NCBI GenBank assembly: GCA_036345935.2
Contig: JADWOT020001163.1
Span: 1 to 64,000, forward strand
Direction of reading: 5' to 3'
Source of the DNA: Taenia hydatigena
Lineage: Eukaryota > Platyhelminthes > Cestoda > Cyclophyllidea > Taeniidae
Length of the DNA: 64,000 bases
This document shows, one piece after another, positions 33,885 through 45,700 of the stretch. The notes under the pieces were generated by a model. It worked only from the letters and a program-made list of their open reading frames with translations, searched no databases and had not been told where the DNA came from. Position numbers and translations under genes: made by a program. Position 1 is the stretch's first letter, and each line of letters begins with the position of its first letter.

Positions 33885-34360
33885 TGAAATTCTCTTCCTC
33901 TTCCTCATTTCCTTTTCTTTCTCCTTCAAGCCAATCGAATCATTCATAACAATGAACATTTCGTCGTTCTCTTTCCCCTTGTAAAGTAGTCTCTAAGTCA
34001 AACTCATTTTCCTTCAAATATGCATGTCTATTCCTCATTTGTTAGTCTTTCTATTCCTTCCAAATGCTAGTCTAAAGCAAGCTCTTTTTGTTAGTTTTTT
34101 ACACATTTATCCCTATTCCTTCAAATCCTTGCCGCATTTTTCAAACTACCACACTTATTTTCTGCATTTCTCTTTCTCCACCGCACCTCACAATTTTTAT
34201 CCACGCCATAAATACTCAACTGCTTCCCGAATATTATTTAGCAAAGTTTTCAACATTGTGCTTTAGGATTCTTGTTTTTAAACCTATTCGACTTTCACTC
34301 CATATATGCATAGCTTTCTTTTATTGCCCACATTTGCTTCGCAATTGCGGCCTATCAGCG
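33885..34360. other. Pyrimidine-rich tract, no gene recognised
   Basis: CT-rich on the plus strand, with runs such as ctcttcctcttcctcatttcc. Two overlapping frames (34024-34266 and 34088-34363) are artefacts of this composition; their hydrophobic translations mimic membrane segments. Confidence 0.4.
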
Positions 34361-34774
34361 TGACATCATGATATTCTCGAGGTCGTCGACGTTATCATAT
34401 CTAGAGACAAGGTTCTCCATTATGAAGTAACAAAGAAACAACGCGAATTTGCTTTCATTCAATTAAAGCATATTACTTAGCACCAAACTTTACAAGTAAT
34501 AACATGAGGCAGACTTCCTTTGCATGCCTTCAGCTCATAAAACAATGCAACGCCACGTATTTAACTTTAAAATAAATCGCCCAATGCTTGACCATTAAAA
34601 GGGTGTGAAAACAATGTCCTTTTAAATTTTCCTTCTATCTTAGCATCATAAGTTCCTGGAATCTAGAATGCAGCCACCAATTTTATAGCCAGGGCCTACT
34701 TTACTTGATGCGAGTCCAGCCTCATAGAAAAGCTTTTCAGAATATTTCTTATTTAGCGATTCTTTAATCCGCTT

Positions 34775-35870
34775 GCATTGTAACGTGTATCAAACGGCCC
34801 TACTATGTTTAAAGACAAATGTGAACAAGTAGAAGGGGATTTCACTGTTCTGCCGACAAGGCAAAGACACGACTTCAGGCACACTAACAGTTGCTACTTG
34901 AATTCATTCAACGATATGCCCGCCTACCACAACATCCATCTTATCTGACCATTTCGTTCACCATGCTATTCAAATTCGCGTAGTTGCTTAATTGTGGTGT
35001 TAGCCGTCACATCCATTTAAAGATACCGCGTGCTGAACTGACAATATGACGACTTCCTGCCAAATACGCTCCTGCACAAAATAGTTGGAAATACCTTGCT
35101 TTCTTCTCCTTAAGCTCAACCCTTCCTTCTCATACCCCTTCGACCACCTACAAGACACGCGTTCATCACCTTTTAAAGCTATTCTCAAGGCTAAGTAGTA
35201 GCATCTCACTTCTGACTATTCGCGGCACATTTAGCAGCAGGATTGGAGCACCAAATGGAGACGCTACTTCGAAGTGCACTCCACTCGCATCGGTAAACTG
35301 CGACCCAACAAAGTTTAACCAATTCCACATCTGCTGCGGCAAAATATGCCGCAGCTGTCACTTAACCATAAAAAATGGGCCGCGGTTGCCCAACGGAACA
35401 CTTCCATCACCAATTCATGCATAAGCGCTACGGCTCCCTCAATTTTTCTCCTCCCCGGAGACGGAGAGACGTCATGCTCTGCTAAAACACATACACATGT
35501 ATTTAACATACCAACGACCCACTCCATTAAGGTACAATGACGAGGCAAATAGGTGACCCCATCACTAAAATCCGCCATCTAACAAACCACCGGAGCATTA
35601 CATAGTCGTCTTTGCCTTGTTCAGTACCGTCCACCGTGCATCCTCCGGCAAGAGTACTGCGACGTCAGCCATCTGACATCGGCTTCATCTCATACTATAG
35701 CGGTAAAAGTGACAAAATCTCAACGCCGTATAGTAAAAACGAACAAGCAAAACTAATAGTCGTGGGACACCAACACATAATTCAGCTTATTCTACATGCT
35801 CACAACGTTACGGGTTCACTCTTTTTCACTCTAGTGTGGCACTCACGTACCGTTTTCAGTCGGTCATAAG
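34775..35870 (-). repeat. Dispersed duplicated segment, copy 1 (partner at 53.2-54.9 kb)
   Basis: The reverse complement aligns with the plus strand at about 53165-53400 and 54030-54955 over several blocks. Examples are 'acggtactgaacaagg' near 35617 and near 54057, 'tggagtgggtcgttgg', and 'atagctttaaaaggtg'. About 0.6 kb present at 53.40-54.03 kb is absent here. An open frame at 35315-35578 (87 codons) is shared with the partner, including an in-frame 15-bp length difference. The nature is unknown: an old duplicated gene segment or an element. Confidence 0.65.
35315..35578 (-). CDS. Hypothetical exon-like frame shared by the two duplicates
   Basis: Eighty-seven codons, preceded by an acceptor-like 'ggtttgttag'. 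The frame aligns with 54104-54343 around the shared core LMEWVVGM.NTC, and again at LVMEV and T.AHF. The one length difference between the two copies is a multiple of three, and several differences are silent third-position changes. No known domain was recognised, and it may equally be a decaying copy. Confidence 0.3.
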   Translation of the reverse strand: MADFSDGVTYLPRHCTLMEWVVGMLNTCVCVLAEHDVSPSPGRRKIEGAVALMHELVMEVFRWATAAHFLWLSDSCGIFCRSRCGIG

Positions 35871-38181
35871 TCCTCTAAGCACAAAGCCGCACCTCATGTT
35901 CGGAGTGAATGATTAGACCACATTGAGCAAAAGAGCTTTCGGTAGGATCGGTAGGTCGGATGATTGTAACACCACAGCTGCCAACAACGACGGTGACGAG
36001 TTCAAAGGGCCGACTCCCACGTCCCTGCAATCCCGTTCACTATTGCCACCAGCGGCAGCGATAAATGCTTTGACAGCTCGACGAGCCCATGATGGTAAAA
36101 GGTGATCTGTAACTGGCCGGCAGGGGAGCAGATGTCGGTCAGTAAGGCTGCTCACTATCACAATCTGCCATTGATGAGAGGCCATTTAACACAGAAATGC
36201 TGCATTGACGAATACCATATGCAATAAGCGAATTTCAAAGACAAAATCGACACCTGGTGCTGTTCGCTAAACGACCTAATGCTTCTTACGAAAGGCTCCA
36301 TGGAAGAAAATTTTACTCCGTACTTTGGGCCTGCAGTGACCTTAACACCAAGCAAAGTTAAGCAGGTGGTAGACTTCTCTCAAGTTCTACAGCAAATGGG
36401 ACTGCGTTCGCTGCGATCCCTCCTTTTGAAATAACGCACCATCCAACAAACCGCCAGGACAACTCAAACGTGTCCATTCCACAATTGTTCAGCACAACGA
36501 ACAAACGTGAAGGTGTTGTCCACGAGCAGCGAAAACTTGCCTAATTTTTCGCCATGGATCTCACCCAACAGAAAAAACTTCGTGTATACACAAACAAATA
36601 AGTTTCATGCGTTACAAATGGAAGACCTGAAAACAGCATAAAATGCACCTGTACATAATGAGAAATAAATGGTAAAACAAAAAAAAAGGAACATTAACCC
36701 CGGAGTCGATAAGTGCTTGAACTATGTCTCAAAAAGCTCTATAGCACCTACTCTCATTTTCCTCTTTTAGGGTTGACAATCACCGCCGCAATTCTCCATC
36801 CTTTCTTCGACGACACAACAGGCTTTCCTATCATGTCAACGTTAATCTCACATTTGTCTCATCAATTTAGCTTGCGTCCACGTGATTGTCCAATGCTCAT
36901 GCCAAACGAGGCGACGCCTATCCACGGAGGCATTGCTCATGACGTGATGCACATCACAAGACCAAGGAGGCAACTCACTTTGGATTATCCCACAGATTCG
37001 TCAAATGCCAGTCCGCGGCCATTGTAAGCCCATGGTATCTTAAAAGAAAAAACGATCGAGGGGTGAAAGCCCAACACGCTGCAAAGCTGAAGCATGCATG
37101 CGTAAGCAGCAAATAATGCCTCGAAAAGCAAACATTCAAGATCGCAACAGGGTGCAAATCTTTTCAAGAAACTAATTGCAGGCTTCCAAGAAGCCAGTCT
37201 TTTGCTTCTGGTTCCACCTCAAACACTGGCTCATATCAAAGTTAAACTCACGGCTGGGCGATTATTGGGGCCCTATGTAACACATTTCGGGAGGTTGATA
37301 TCGATACGAAATCAGGGTCGCGAAATTAAGTAACAATGAAATTGCAAAGAGTCCTGTGCCTTTAATATATGTGATCCACCATTCACCATGCATGAAGCAT
37401 AAAAGAACCTACGACAAACTGGAAAAAACTCAGTGTACAAAAGAAGCACACCAGGTCCATTAATGCAGAGAAACGCATCAAAAGTCGGCGAACCGTAATC
37501 CATCTGCGTGTGAGAAATGCGTAGCGTAACATCGAATGCGGGACACATTCGGTGCTGTTAGGTGATACCTCTGTTCTCAGCATATGGTACTCCGCCAGAA
37601 AAACGTTGCTGCAAAATTATTAGTTCAAAACGTTGTCCATACCAAGTGCAGTCAAAAGCTCATTGAGATTTCCCAAAATTTACGCAAACAAGGTCCCTCA
37701 AATAGAACGCGAGCCTCCCTAAACGCATCTGCGAATCCACACGAATGCGAATTTTAATCTAGCCGCCTCAAAAGTGTCCCATATGAGGAGTAAGCGTAAT
37801 TAGTTTATGTCATTATAAAATAGTATTAGGATGTATTATCAAGCTGGTTTAATTTTTTCTATTTAGTTAAACGATCGCAGTTATAGAATTCTACAAATAA
37901 AACACACGTACATGCGCACATTAATACCTTTGTGTAAGTTAATATTCAAAATAACTTACCCTTAACTATGCGTTTTATGAGTCAGAAAAGTAGTGAATAT
38001 TAAAATTATTGAGTTTTGGCAGAATATTTATTGCGCAATTTAGTTATGCAGACATTAATTTGATTTACAATGCTAAGTTAGCCGGTTGTCTCATAGTACT
38101 ACTCGAAATACAAAGGTTAGCTCGAGCTTTTCATTTGCTATTTTTTGTACTCTATGTGTGGCTGTTTTAAGGTGTGATTGT
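35871..38181. other. Intergenic, no gene recognised
   Basis: Frames up to 104 codons (36713-37027) carry no motif or splice context. Nothing else seen. Confidence 0.45.
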
Positions 38182-38324
38182 TGTAGTACTTTGTTTGTTT
38201 GAATTACCGATTTCGGGCAGGGTGACAGAGGTGGCCATATTGCCCTAGCTGCGTAAGTTAGCCTCAGGACCATGCCAATAGCTCCTTTCCCTCTGCCCGT
38301 TGACTTGAGCCTTGGAATGCTACA
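38182..38324 (+). repeat. 5' LTR of the TRIM-like element
   Basis: TG...CA ends, 143 bp, followed one base later by TGGTGGTAGCGG, the presumed primer-binding site. Confidence 0.7.
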
Positions 38325-38842
38325 TTGGTGGTAGCGGAAAGCAAACCCGACTCTACAGGGTTTTATCTCGATCTCTACCGCCTGTGGAATGTTGTCGCGG
38401 TGTGAAAGAAGTGCATTTGCTACGGATGGACCAAGAATGACGTCCGCCTCTGGCATCTACCCTATCTCCGTGTTCTACAAGAAAGCTATTAAAAACTGAA
38501 GCGACACTAGCCATGGACTACCCAAAAAGCTTCGTTCCGAAGATTACCATTAATATATTTGCTTAAGGAGATCGACGTGTTAACGCCTCCCTGCGAACAT
38601 ACTGAGGTCAGCAAAACCACTTATTCTGAACTTCGTTCCCAAGCCAAACGAAACTAAGTCCAATGCATTGCTCAGAAGGATCTCTAGCATTGGTGTCAAG
38701 CATCGCCTCAATCTCGTCGAATGTCGGCGACTGGCATGGCTAGCTCGTGGGTGCTTCTTGCAGCACTGAGCATGTTGTGATGGCTGACGTAGAGGAGTAC
38801 CAAGGGGCGCGCTGGGGACGACGCTTGAAGGAGGAGAGGCAA

Positions 38843-38986
38843 TGTAGTACTTTGTTTGTTTGTGCTACCTGTTTTTGGTCAGGATCACAGGGGTGGTCAT
38901 CTTGCCCTAGCTGCATAGGCTGGCATTCGAGCCATGCCAGCAGCTTGTTTTCCTCTGTCCATTGAATGGAGCCTAGGGACGCTACA
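38843..38986 (+). repeat. 3' LTR of the TRIM-like element
   Basis: TG...CA ends, 144 bp, preceded by a 16-bp purine-rich tract with one C. It is closer to the inverted-repeat solo LTRs in its central part than the 5' LTR is. Confidence 0.7.
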
Positions 38987-41447
38987 ATCATCATCATGAA
39001 TTTGAGGGTACGCAATTAAGCTGTTCATTTATCAGAGAATTGTGTGTTTTTAACGTGGCTACGCCCTCTTGAAGCGTTTGACATTGTCAAACCCAAACAT
39101 ATGCTGATGCGTTGGACAAAACAAATACGTTATTCAGAAGGATTGCCGTTTGAGTTGCTGGCACATTAACTATGCCCCAGATATTTTTCGCCCATCAGAA
39201 AGGGAGGTGGTGGCCGATATGAGCTGGGGGAAGGCTTGGAGGGGATGGAGATAGTATGCAGTCCTTTGCTAGATCAGCTTGTCAAGGCAGCATTTTTTGC
39301 CTTTGGGCTGCTAAACGTGAGATACTGCACTTTAAAGATTTTGTAAACTTACTTTAGAAGATAGTTATGGGTCCTTCTTTCTCCATCAAGATACACGGTA
39401 GCTTAACTCCCTTTACATTTTCTGGCATGTAACCACCTTCGTCAAATACAAATTGCTTAATATTTGGTTAATTTTCTCCCATGGATGCATACATGCTCTA
39501 ACCACTATCGCCATGCCACCATTGGAAGTCAGGTGCCCAATTTACGCGCTCCGTGTGTTCTTAATACTACCCTACCGATTGTAATTGAAGATGTACAAGC
39601 TTCATTTGTGTGTCATGAAAATGCTTATGAGGCCATTCACTGTCGTGAATACAACATTTCATACTTTGCCTAGCCCTTTCTTCAGCATCGCCGCCTAAGT
39701 TTAGCTGACAATCTTTGCAGAAGCATTCCCAGCTGGAATGCCATTGCTACTTAATTGCCGTTTAGTAGGAGTATTTGCTCATGATTTTCTCATCGTGCTG
39801 TTACTGGCGTTGTAGACGGTTCTTCCTCCCTCATCTTTTCCTTTGCAACTCTTGCCATGAGAAGGTGTAATACTCCCAGATATCTTTATTGTAAGCAGAA
39901 GGAAGACATGGTGTAACTGCGTCTCAGGCTCTGGAAAGTTACTACGTTGTCCTCCCGCCTCTGGCCTACAAAGCATATTTAAAGAACACAAATATCGCAA
40001 CGACTGTTAAAGCATAGGGGTCATCAGCTAAACGTGTGTATTAGCCAACGCGAATACGTGCGCCAACGGCTAATTCGCAGGCACATGCACACTTGTCATA
40101 AGATCTGTGGGCGGACCATCTTCTTGGGTGTGCTTGACTGTCTCCGTGTAGCTCTTTTATATGGAGGCTTGCAACGCCAGAAACTTATTCCTGTTTGCAC
40201 TGCTTATCATTAAAGTCATATAAAATGAATTAAAAGCCAAAATTGACTTCAACGCTTTCAGATTTTGCTAGCCAGAAAAGCTTTAGGGGCAGCAGGATTC
40301 AAAATATCCGCATAAACTTTCGTCGAGGTTTTGTATTGCGTGGATTTTAAAAATCGTCATATTTTGCGTAAAGCCTAGTAAATTTGAAATGAGGCGATGC
40401 AAGCATAATGAGAACCGAACAAACATTTCTCATCGAGATAGGTGGGAAAAATACCCTACCCTTTTATCATGATTTCCTTCTTATTCAACAGGCGACTCTT
40501 TCCAATCATAGTCGTTAATTCTTCATGATTTACTGTTTATGCACGAAGCTGTCTGATGCCGTACACTGGGTGGCTACCACTTTTAGGATAATAATATCAG
40601 AGAAGCACTTGAGCGTTTGGTACTTTTTTCTATCATACTTCATCTAGACGCTGCTTAGCAGGCATTAAGTAAAGACCCAGCGTCAGCGGGATTAAACAGG
40701 CTTTGGCTTATGGATTAGATTAGCTCATCTTGCATTTTCCAAGCTAATCCAACATTTCGGGCTATCAACATTTTAGACATGAGGAGAACAGTGGCAAACG
40801 TAGAAGATAACCACACGAGTGAAAAGACGCACATAAAAATATTTAAGTAAGTAGACGCAAATTTACGTTTCTTTTAAGTGATGTTAAGTCAGCGAGTTAA
40901 GAAAATACCACAAATTTTACATGATAATTGACCCAGAACATCGCATTTCATTTATCCAGCCTTTGAACAAATGCTGTTGAAACGGTGTCAAATGGTTGAT
41001 TTCATTTACAAAAGGGTTGATTTTATCCCACCAGTAATTAACCGCACGTCATTTGTGATTTAGCGAGGAATTTAAAAGTGCCTTTAATTAGTGTAGAGTG
41101 GACTGCCGACGCAAGTCAATCTACATGTGTCCTACCGATTGTTGCACAGTGGATGCTGGGCTTGAGTGCGTGTCGGATTTGGGTTAGGCTCTGAGTCTGA
41201 GTTTGTTCGTGGATACATGCCAGTCACTCGATCAGCTATGCCACGTGTGCCTACTAGTAACTGATTGACAATGGACCTGAAGTGACCGCTATTGCGCCTC
41301 AGGTGCTAATAACGAAGTAGGCAGACAATTAAGAGTAGGATGATATGTGGGAGACAAAACAGCAGACAGTAATGTGAAAACTATGGAAAATTGGACAGGA
41401 ACGTCTCTCTGGATTATGGGTGTACCCAGCATTATATCGTAGCCTTC
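38987..41447. other. Intergenic, no gene recognised
   Basis: Nothing beyond short chance frames was seen. Confidence 0.45.
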
Positions 41448-41631
41448 CACCACCACCACCACCACCACCACCACCACCACCACCACCACCACCACCACCA
41501 CCACCACCACCACCACCACCACCACCACCACCACCACCACCACCACCACCACCACCACCACCACCACCACCACCACCACCACCACCACCACCACCACCAC
41601 CACCACCACCACCACCACCACCACCACCACC
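41448..41631. repeat. (CAC)n trinucleotide microsatellite, ~61 units
   Basis: An uninterrupted CAC/GTG run of about 184 bp. Long open frames across it (poly-His, poly-Pro and poly-Thr on plus; poly-Val and poly-Trp on minus) are consequences of the repeat. Flanks show no splice or promoter features that would make any of them a gene. Confidence 0.97.
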
Positions 41632-42519
41632 AACAATCCTCTACTCTCATTTTTCCTTCATTATCTCACTACGAACTGCTTCCTACTTCCATGCCTTCAC
41701 ACGCACTCCCTCATATTCCCTCCTCATGTCCCCACGCCTTCTTCCCCTCGCCACATTCCCCTAAGCGCTAAAGGCAGTGCCTAACTAAGTACTGCTCTCG
41801 CTGACCGGCGACAAGCTGAGCAATATTCGATGAAATGGGAGTCATGGGAAATCCAGGCGCCTATTTATCGCTGAGAATAAGTTCTGCAAAATGCACGAGC
41901 AATCATTCATTCTCTTTATTCGCCTTTTCATCTAATCGTCTATTCTTTAGTATTTTCATCTGCTCATCTACTTTAGTATCTGCTTATAAATACATGTAAT
42001 TGATTGTCCATTCGATTTCATCCTCAAATCACAATTGGACTTTGCCACTTCTCTCTTTTCTAGCCAGTAGCCTCAGGGCGATGCGCATTTGACTTCACGT
42101 TCTACGAATGGCCGACAGGTGTGTTTGCCGCTGGGACGAGTGCGCTGCAAAAGATCGATAACGTTGAATTCGCATATGAATGAAACAACGCCTGCTCTTC
42201 TCTGCTCTGCCGTATCATGCCTCATTCCTCAACCATTCATCAGTCACTGCAACCGACCCACCAACTCACAGATTCGCACCGTCAGTCTAGTGTGGCATGA
42301 GTGACCAGCAGTAGAGGCACCCCGAATGCGCCAATTTATCCAGTCACACCTTAACTACCATATGAGTCATTCCATGTCTCACCGCGGCAAAGCATAGCAC
42401 CTGATTGGAGAGGGGTTAGATGCAAAAGTGAGTCAGGAAGTGAGTGCGAAGGTAAATGCGTGGGGAATAGGTGATGGTAGAGGGAGTGGAAAGGAATGAA
42501 GAAGGAAGGAAACTGGTGG

Positions 42520-42592
42520 TGGAGAGGTGGTCTATTAAGTTAGACATTGTCCTAACAGTGTGGATGCCGAAGATTCGAGGCTTTCACTGGAC
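42520..42592 (+). pseudogene. Degenerate tRNA-like patch
   Basis: A B-box-like 'gattcgaggct' near 42573 and an A-box-like region about 45 bp upstream are arranged as in a tRNA. The arms do not pair cleanly. A matching patch lies in the duplicate at about 48700-48772 ('taggttaaggcgtcg...', 'ggattctagcctc'). Confidence 0.35.
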
Positions 42593-42722
42593 ATGCTAAT
42601 AATTTAATCGCTTCCTTTCTAGTGCAATCGACTGTCTTTTCCCCTCTGGTGCCTTCTTGTTTTAGTCGTTGCCGGGCAGATGCGGTGCCACTACAAGCAG
42701 CGGAGGAAATAAGGTAATTTTA

Positions 42723-42795
42723 CGGCCCCGACGGGACCCGAACCCGTAGTCTTCTGATCCGAAGTCAGACGCCTTATCCGTTAGGCCACGAGACC
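42723..42795 (-). tRNA. tRNA-Arg (TCG)
   Basis: 73 nt on the minus strand. Acceptor stem GGTCTCG/CGGGGCC (with G-U pairs), D stem GCCT/AGGC, anticodon stem TCTGA/TCAGA with loop CTTCGGA (anticodon TCG), T stem ACGGG/CCCGT. The T loop is TTCGGGT, so the normally invariant A58 of the B box is G. No intron and no encoded CCA. No run of four T lies just downstream on the minus strand, so termination may be inefficient. Confidence 0.9.
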
Positions 42796-45700
42796 AACAG
42801 ATGCTACTTTTCCTTTTAACTCCTCTTCTTCCTCATTATTGCCCCTCGCTGTAGTCAAGCAGTACACCTCCTTCTCATATCAGTCTATTCTTTGCAACTG
42901 TAATGCGGTGGTTTCAGCATCTCTGTATGTACAAATAACTTCTACTTTTATTGACGCCATGGCAGTGGTTAAGGCTGTGCTTACGGTAGATGCCTTGTGA
43001 AGCAGGCGTTCCAGCCGACGACGACGAGCAAGGGGGACGAGTGGTGGTTCACTAGGTGATCCTGACTTTCAGCATTATTAACCAGACCCCATGTGCCGCT
43101 TCCTTCTCTCGGCGCAAGACTCATTAGTCGCAGCCCAGAAAATGGGCGCTTCCGACCAAGAAGTATTACACTGGCCTCTACTCTGCCTGTCCGGCGGGCC
43201 ATATTTGCACCACGGAAGTCTTTCCGATTCCGGCAACTGTGCGCAGAATTGAACCAATCTAGATACCATGCTGATTCTTAGACTGTCATTTGCACGGATT
43301 CTTTAAATTTATTACCTACTTAATTACCCAACCAACCGAATTAGAGGCAGGGGAGATAAGCACATTACTGCTTTTAAAAACGCAAAAGACTTGACCATTT
43401 TTGCTGTCTCTTTGTTGGTACAAAGTGTACTTTTGATTGTGCTTTATTCTTGCACAAATCACGTCCTATCGAATCCCGTTCATCATACTAGGCCAGCTAA
43501 TGAGGTCTATTCGGTCGCCAACTCGTTGATATGGCAATCAGCGTAGAGGCATTGGAGACACCGAGGTCTTTAGGAAATTCTGAGAGGCATTTCACCTCAT
43601 TCGACTGATTTCCTGCCCGTCGAAAGTGACTGTAATAACTACTATCTGACAGGACGCGAAAGACCCCAAGGTGACTAGCGAACCCTACCTACCGAAGTGC
43701 AAAGGACTCACCAGATACATAACACGTTCATAATCGCAATGCGTGCAACATTTCTTCAGAAGCCTGATTCGATTGATAATACAACCCATACATTTTAGTG
43801 TAACAACACTTCTTTACGCAAGCAGGCTACAGTAGGATCGTTTCTTATTTGCTGGAGACTGATTGGCAAATGCAGCATTTGGAGCTATAAATTGAAACAT
43901 AAGTTCCTTTTTCGACATCATGTGTTGATAAAGAGCTGAGGAAGAGGCCGAAATATATGATATTGTAGAGTTACTCGGATTCAAATGCGATTAGAAAGAG
44001 CCGATTGGAATCCAACTGCTCCCCCTCATGTTAAAGAGCTTCGGAAACGTTTTGTATGGAACTTGGTAGGGGATGCGAGAAAAGTAACTGGCAAAGACAT
44101 TTGTGAAACGTAATTTATTTAAATGCGCTGACACCTAAGAGTGGGAATTGACACGTAGAAATAATCCACCTCCATAGTCAATTGGCCGTGTGAAGAGTAA
44201 CCAGGTTGGAGGCGCTAAGGTAGCTGCACACCTCTGAAGCCATTCCAGGCGGTGCACCAGTGATTTTACGTTGTGAGCCATTTCACACCAGCCATTGTTG
44301 GAGTAAGCCAGCGTGGATTTGATGTCCATCAAAGATGCAAAGCCTTAAATAATTGGCGCTATGGAGACGTCAACGCATTGCTGCAAAGTAACCTGGTCAC
44401 CACAATTACCGTATTTACCATTGTCGACCCGTTACAAACACAACGAAATAAAATGGAACCTCAGAAGCCTTTATGCAATGGTATCCACACTATTGTCCGC
44501 TCACTGCTAATAAGCAATCACATGGTCTGACGCAACCGTTCCTCAAATGGCTGTTGGCAGATAGATTTGCCCAATGTGCATCGATCAAATCATCGGAAAG
44601 TGGATAAAGTATTGCCGTGTGAAATAATTGCATGCAGTTTCCAAAATAAGAAGCTCAGAGCGTTAATCTACTTGTGAGGAATCACAGCAAACCATCCGAA
44701 CAAGATGGTTAAGCGTGAGATGGGTGCAAACTATGTTGTCTAGTCAACGTTCAGGCAGTAACTCAGATAATTTTATATCTTAGCAAATGCAAATTTGCAT
44801 TGGAAAATTGACTTTTTAGGGAGTAATCTGTCAAGCGTCTTTACGTATTCCAGGAAGCATAGGCGGATTGTAAAGACGCATCTAAGTGATGGTCGTCTAG
44901 CAAGAACTCTCAGCAAATTCATGATTGCTAGGTAAAGGAGGGAGCAACAAATATTTAAATTTAATAAGAATTATTGGCCGGCCAAAAAGGTCTAATATCC
45001 CCCATAGGAATGAAAACATATATCACTGCCATACAATAAGTCTCAAACATTTCCCCCTCACTTCTACAAGGTATCGATGTGCAGCAATCCAGAAGCCAAC
45101 TCGGCTTCACCATCTTCAATGTCTGAGCTTTTGGTATCACATCGACGATCCACGTCAACAAATGGATATTTTCGCCAGCAGGCACCAAGAAGGCAGCAAA
45201 AGTGACAGAGCCATCGTATGTGGTGCCCTTGGATTCAAATGCAACAAGGACCGTCAGTACTCCAGTAACAGCCTTGACCCTCCACTCATCGACGGTTCAG
45301 TACATCCATGAAGCATAATCAAGACAGAAATTCGATAAAATAGACATACAGCGGGAGGCGCGACCGAAGTCGCAGCAGACGTGTGCCTCCATACAAGAGA
45401 CATCGCCTAAGTGAGCGCGATATTGTGAGAAGAAGGCAGAGGTGTTGATGATCTCATGTTGACTGTCGTGTTGAGCATGCTGCAGCGAAAAATTGACTGT
45501 GGCACCGACGTGCTAGTTCAACGAAGGGGACAGAGCCACTATTTTTGCCGCATCGCCCGCCCCCTTAGTAGACGCTAAATGAAAGAGCCAACCAAGTAAA
45601 TAAAAATACTTTACAAGCAGGCACAGAAGAAAAGACCAAAAGTCTGATTTATTTGTAACTACCAATAAACAACCAAGCAATGGAACGCGAAAATATAGCA

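Larger units (their letters stand above)
38182..38986 (+). mobile_element. TRIM-like miniature LTR retrotransposon, 805 bp
   Basis: Two direct terminal repeats, 38182-38324 (143 bp) and 38843-38986 (144 bp), both begin TGTAGTACTTTGTTTGTTTG and end GCTACA. The internal part is 518 bp. Immediately after the 5' repeat comes ttggtggtagcgg, in the position of a tRNA primer-binding site. Immediately before the 3' repeat is a purine run gaaggaggagaggcaa (38827-38842), in the position of a polypurine tract. No gag, protease, RT or integrase frame is present. That combination (short LTRs, PBS, PPT, no coding) defines terminal-repeat retrotransposons in miniature, which depend on an autonomous partner for mobility. 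The two repeats are clearly diverged, so the insertion is not recent. Flanking 5-mers (attgt and atcat) are not a convincing target duplication. Confidence 0.75.
42344..42795 (-). repeat. tRNA-Arg-bearing duplicated segment, copy 1
   Basis: This segment aligns in the same orientation with 48496-49000. Shared features are a block resembling 'cattccgtgtctcaccgcggcaaagcat', a purine-rich tract, a degenerate tRNA-like patch on the plus strand, a block ending 'agcaggagaaataa' or similar, and then a minus-strand tRNA-Arg. The copies are well diverged. Confidence 0.6.

Noticed and set aside
34024..34363. Hydrophobic frames resembling membrane proteins
   Set aside because: They come from a pyrimidine-rich tract read as Phe/Leu/Ser; two frames overlap.
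41289..41771. Long frames giving poly-His, poly-Pro, poly-Val and poly-Trp across the CAC tract
   Set aside because: All are automatic translations of a trinucleotide microsatellite, open in several frames on both strands, without promoter, splice or homologous flanks.
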